Assembly: GCA_031284765.1 (NCBI GenBank)
Contig: JAITXK010000060.1
Location: 1-7,884 of the forward strand
DNA length: 7,884 bases
Direction of reading: 5' to 3'
DNA from: Candidatus Symbiothrix sp.
GTDB lineage: Bacteria > Bacteroidota > Bacteroidia > Bacteroidales > Azobacteroidaceae
Shown: positions 5,774-7,884 of the stretch, piece by piece
How the letters are laid out: each line of letters opens with the position of its first letter
Numbering within the stretch: position 1 is the first letter of the stretch
Program-made: the position numbers and the translations under genes
Notes under the pieces: model-generated
Told to the model about the DNA's origin: nothing
What the model saw: only the letters and a program-made list of their open reading frames with translations
The model's database searches: none

Positions 5774-5803
5774 ATCAACATCAACTTTATAATACATAAA
5801 AAT

Positions 5804-6808
5804 ATGAAAGCAACATTAAGTAAACTATTCGAACACCAATATCTCTCCCGCGAAGAAGCGAAACAGATATTGACCAACATGGCGAAAGGGCAATACAACG
5901 AAAGCCAAATCGCCGCTTTTATTACCGTCTATTTCATGCGAAGCATCAGCGTGGAAGAAATTCTGGGTTTTCGCGATGCGTTATTGGAAATGCGTTTCAA
6001 TGTTGACCCGTTGAACGAATACAACCCCATCGACATTGTGGGAACGGGTGGGGACGGCAAAAATACGTTCAACATCTCCACCGCCGCCTGTTTTGTAACT
6101 GCGGGCGCGGGCTACAAGGTGGTCAAACACGGGAATTTCGGTGCAACTTCGGTCAGCGGAGCATCCAACGTGATGGAAGAGCACGGCGTGAAATTCACCC
6201 AAGACTTGGACATTCACAAAAAATCGTTGGACAAGACGAATATCGCCTACCTTCATGCACCTCTGTTCAACCCGGCATTGAAAACCGTTGCACCGGTGCG
6301 AAAAGCCTTGGCAGTACGCACGTTTTTCAATATTCTGGGGCCGATTGTCAATCCCTTGGTGCCCAAACGGCAGGTTTTGGGTGTGTATGATTTGAAAATG
6401 GCGCGTCTCTACAACTATATTTATCAGGAAAGCGGCAACGATTTTTCGATTGTCCACAGTCTGGACGGATACGATGAAATCTCCTTGACCGACACGTTTG
6501 TCATCATCAACAAATCCGGAGAAAGCATTTATACGCCCGAAGTATTGGGATTTGAGCGGGCATCGCCAACCGAACTCAGCGGCGGGGATACACCGCAAAA
6601 AGCCGCACAAATCTTTGATAACGTACTGAACAACAGGGCTACGGAAGCGCAAAAAAATACCGTCATCATCAACGCTGCAACCGCCATTCAAACGATTGAA
6701 CCGCAATTGGAGATTCAGACCTGCATCGACAAAGCCAAATATTCGTTGGAAGCGGGGAAAGCCCAAACGGCGTTCAGCAAATTTTTAACCATCAATACGC
6801 TTTCCTAA
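5804..6808 (+). CDS. trpD: Anthranilate phosphoribosyltransferase
   Basis: This 334-residue enzyme transfers the phosphoribosyl group of PRPP to anthranilate, the second step after chorismate. The helical N-terminal domain (about 1-70) is followed by the PRPP-binding glycine-rich loop VGTGGDGKNTFNIST at 79-93, KHGNFGATS at 108-116 and VRTFFNILGPIVNP at 171-184. The metal-binding acidic pair sits in DGYDE at 221-225 (Asp224, Glu225). Length is typical (about 330-345). I chose the ATG at 5804. The frame continues upstream to a TTG at 5699 only by reading through the tandem repeats, which would add a non-homologous repetitive extension. The protein has no tryptophan. It is separated from trpG by 206 bases, the one large gap in the operon, and from trpC by four. 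Confidence 0.97.
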   Translation: MKATLSKLFEHQYLSREEAKQILTNMAKGQYNESQIAAFITVYFMRSISVEEILGFRDALLEMRFNVDPLNEYNPIDIVGTGGDGKNTFNISTAACFVTAGAGYKVVKHGNFGATSVSGASNVMEEHGVKFTQDLDIHKKSLDKTNIAYLHAPLFNPALKTVAPVRKALAVRTFFNILGPIVNPLVPKRQVLGVYDLKMARLYNYIYQESGNDFSIVHSLDGYDEISLTDTFVIINKSGESIYTPEVLGFERASPTELSGGDTPQKAAQIFDNVLNNRATEAQKNTVIINAATAIQTIEPQLEIQTCIDKAKYSLEAGKAQTAFSKFLTINTLS

Positions 6809-6812
6809 ACCC

Positions 6813-7884
6813 ATGAATATCTTAGAAACAATTTGCGAAAACAAACGCCTTGAAACGGCACGCCAAAAGGAAGAAATGCCGCTCTCGTATCTGAAAGATT
6901 TTTTGGATGTCACCGGCCATCAAACCCTTTCGTTCAAGCAGGCCTTGAAAAACTCAAGTTCGGGCATCATTGCCGAGTTCAAACGCCGTTCGCCGTCCAT
7001 AGGTTGGATTCATGCCGATGCCGATGTCAAGTCGATAGTAACCGGCTATGAGCAGGCGGGCGCCACGGCGATTTCCGTCCTGACCGACGAAATGTTTTTT
7101 GGCGGAACTTTTCACGATTTTCATCGCGCCCGCAAGCGAGTGAAAACTATCCCTATTCTCCGCAAGGATTTTATGGTGGACGAATATCAGGTCTATCAAT
7201 CCAAAGTCTTGGGCGCGGACGTCATCTTGCTGATTGCCGCCTGTCTGACGAAAGACGAAGTCAAGCGCTTCACGAAAATCGCCCACGAATTGGGCATGGA
7301 AGTCCTGCTGGAAATCCATACGGAAGACGAATTGGACTATCTTCAACCCGATATTGATGTCGTGGGCATCAATAACCGCGACCTGAAAACCTTTGTGACG
7401 AACATACAGCGCACGATTGATTTGGCGAGCCGTATTCCCGACCCGTATGTCAAGATTTCGGAAAGCGGACTGTCCAATCCCGAAACAGTCATCCGGTTGC
7501 GGGAAGCCGGATTTAAGGGCTTTTTGATGGGGGAGAATTTTATGAAAACGAGCGATCCGGCGGGGGCGTTGCGGGAGTTTATTGGGGAGTTAGGCCCCAC
7601 CCCCGGCCCCTCCCCCAAGGGGAGGGGGGGTGCGGCGTACGATTCTGCAAGGACTTCCCCCCTCCCCTTGGGGGAGGGGCCGGGGGTGGGGCCTAACTCC
7701 CCAATAAACTCCCGCAACGCCCCCGCCGGCTCGCTCGTTTTCATAAAATTCTCCCCCATCAAAAAGCCCTTAAACCCGGCTTCCCGCAACCGGATGACTG
7801 TTTCGGGATTGGACAGTCCGCTTTCCGAAATCTTGACATACGGGTCGGGAATACGGCTCGCCAAATCAATCGTGCGCTGTATGT
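6813..7884 (+). CDS. trpC: Indole-3-glycerol phosphate synthase, no stop codon in window
   Basis: This (beta/alpha)8-barrel enzyme decarboxylates and closes carboxyphenylamino-deoxyribulose phosphate to indole-3-glycerol phosphate. Homologous sequence covers residues 1-260 (6813-7592), essentially the whole family length. Catalytic and phosphate-binding motifs are present: IIAEFKRRSPS at 52-62 (Glu55, Lys57), LRKDF at 116-120 (Lys118), LLEIH at 165-169 (Glu167), VGINNRDL at 184-191 (Asn187, Arg189), ISESGL at 215-220 (Glu217, Ser218) and GENFMK at 240-245. No TrpF domain is attached in the visible part. After residue 260 the frame passes without a stop into a GC-rich palindromic repeat (GPTPGPSPKGRG) and then an antisense copy of trpC itself. 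The true C-terminus is therefore not credible beyond about 7592. The start follows the trpD stop by four bases. Confidence 0.9.
   Translation, partial: MNILETICENKRLETARQKEEMPLSYLKDFLDVTGHQTLSFKQALKNSSSGIIAEFKRRSPSIGWIHADADVKSIVTGYEQAGATAISVLTDEMFFGGTFHDFHRARKRVKTIPILRKDFMVDEYQVYQSKVLGADVILLIAACLTKDEVKRFTKIAHELGMEVLLEIHTEDELDYLQPDIDVVGINNRDLKTFVTNIQRTIDLASRIPDPYVKISESGLSNPETVIRLREAGFKGFLMGENFMKTSDPAGALREFIGELGPTPGPSPKGRGGAAYDSARTSPLPLGEGPGVGPNSPINSRNAPAGSLVFIKFSPIKKPLNPASRNRMTVSGLDSPLSEILTYGSGIRLAKSIVRCM
7593..7693. repeat. GC-rich palindromic repeat element at the trpC 3' end
   Basis: Two perfectly complementary 37-base arms, 7593-7629 and 7657-7693, run from GGCCCCACCCCCGG to CAAGGGGAGG and back around a 27-base loop. 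The sequence is almost pure G/C, unlike the roughly 45-50% of its surroundings. It resembles a dispersed palindrome I recall from Bacteroidota genomes, which in translation yields strings like TPGPSPKGRG and PLPLGEGPGVG at spurious protein ends. In RNA it would be an extremely stable hairpin after trpC. It also marks where the window sequence turns back on itself. Confidence 0.75.
7694..7884 (-). pseudogene. Inverted partial copy of trpC (C-terminal part)
   Basis: Read on the - strand from the window edge, this encodes the trpC C-terminus from about residue 197 (IQRTIDLASR) to GEL, including the ISESGL and GENFMK motifs. It differs from the + strand copy by one synonymous change (GGA/GGG, Gly233) and one Asp/Glu change (residue 248). 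The frame then runs on through the GC-rich palindrome into the antisense of the first copy and stops at 7343. If real, it is the end of a second, inverted trpC lying beyond the window. If an artefact, it is the same gene read back. Confidence 0.6.

Larger units (their letters stand above)
7402..7884. repeat. Large inverted repeat (fold-back) of the trpC 3' end
   Basis: Bases 7402-7629 are the reverse complement of 7657-7884: 226 of 228 positions match around a 27-base loop (7630-7656). The two differences are A7511 opposite C7775 and T7556 opposite C7730. The right arm reaches the last base of the window, so the true arm length is unknown. The arms consist of unique trpC coding sequence plus the inner 37-base GC-rich palindrome. 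A fold-back at a contig end is a common assembly or amplification artefact; a real inverted duplication is the alternative. Confidence 0.93.

Noticed and set aside
5699..5803. Upstream extension of trpD starting at a TTG
   Set aside because: It translates the tandem repeat (EFLPVVVY motif). The 41-base units do not keep one frame, and the ATG at 5804 gives a normal family N-terminus.

Overview
This window looks like chromosomal DNA of a Bacteroidota bacterium, probably of the order Bacteroidales. Three things suggest this. Upstream of the main operons are promoters of the Bacteroidota type (TTTG about 18-20 bases before TAnnTTTG). The mRNA leaders are A/T-rich and mostly lack Shine-Dalgarno sequences. 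The tryptophan gene order is trpB-E-G-D-C. No taxon-specific marker such as 16S rRNA is present, so the assignment is an inference.

Layout. Bases 1-205 hold an imperfect dispersed palindrome (5-89) and a possible promoter. A Sfp-type 4'-phosphopantetheinyl transferase gene follows on the + strand (206-817). It converges on the ribosomal protein operon rpsF-rpsR-rplI, on the - strand at 937-2011, which has a strong terminator at 865-898 and a promoter at 2058-2089. The divergent intergenic region also holds the promoter of the tryptophan operon (2133-2162). That operon fills the rest of the window: leader peptide trpL (2186-2242), an intrinsic terminator acting as attenuator (2281-2318), then trpB, trpE, trpG, trpD and trpC. 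trpF and trpA are not in the window and would be expected downstream.

How the genes work together. TrpE and TrpG convert chorismate and glutamine to anthranilate. TrpD adds phosphoribose. TrpC closes the indole ring to give indole-3-glycerol phosphate. TrpB joins indole to serine. The 18-residue leader peptide MILSVNQYWWWRLFFIKG has three consecutive Trp codons just upstream of a near-perfect terminator, so the operon is very probably controlled by ribosome-mediated attenuation. The five enzymes themselves contain only three Trp residues in about 1,660.

Oddities. The otherwise tight operon is interrupted between trpG and trpD by four full copies of a 41/42-bp tandem repeat built round a GTCGTA-N3-TACGAC palindrome. 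The first copy supplies the trpG stop codon. At the right edge, trpC runs without a stop into a GC-rich palindromic element and then into an inverted copy of its own 3' end: 228-bp arms, 226 identical, 27-base loop, still going at the window edge. This is either an assembly fold-back at the GC-rich palindrome or a genuine inverted duplication. I see no wholly new multi-gene system here. The attenuator, the tandem array and the fold-back are the items worth checking.
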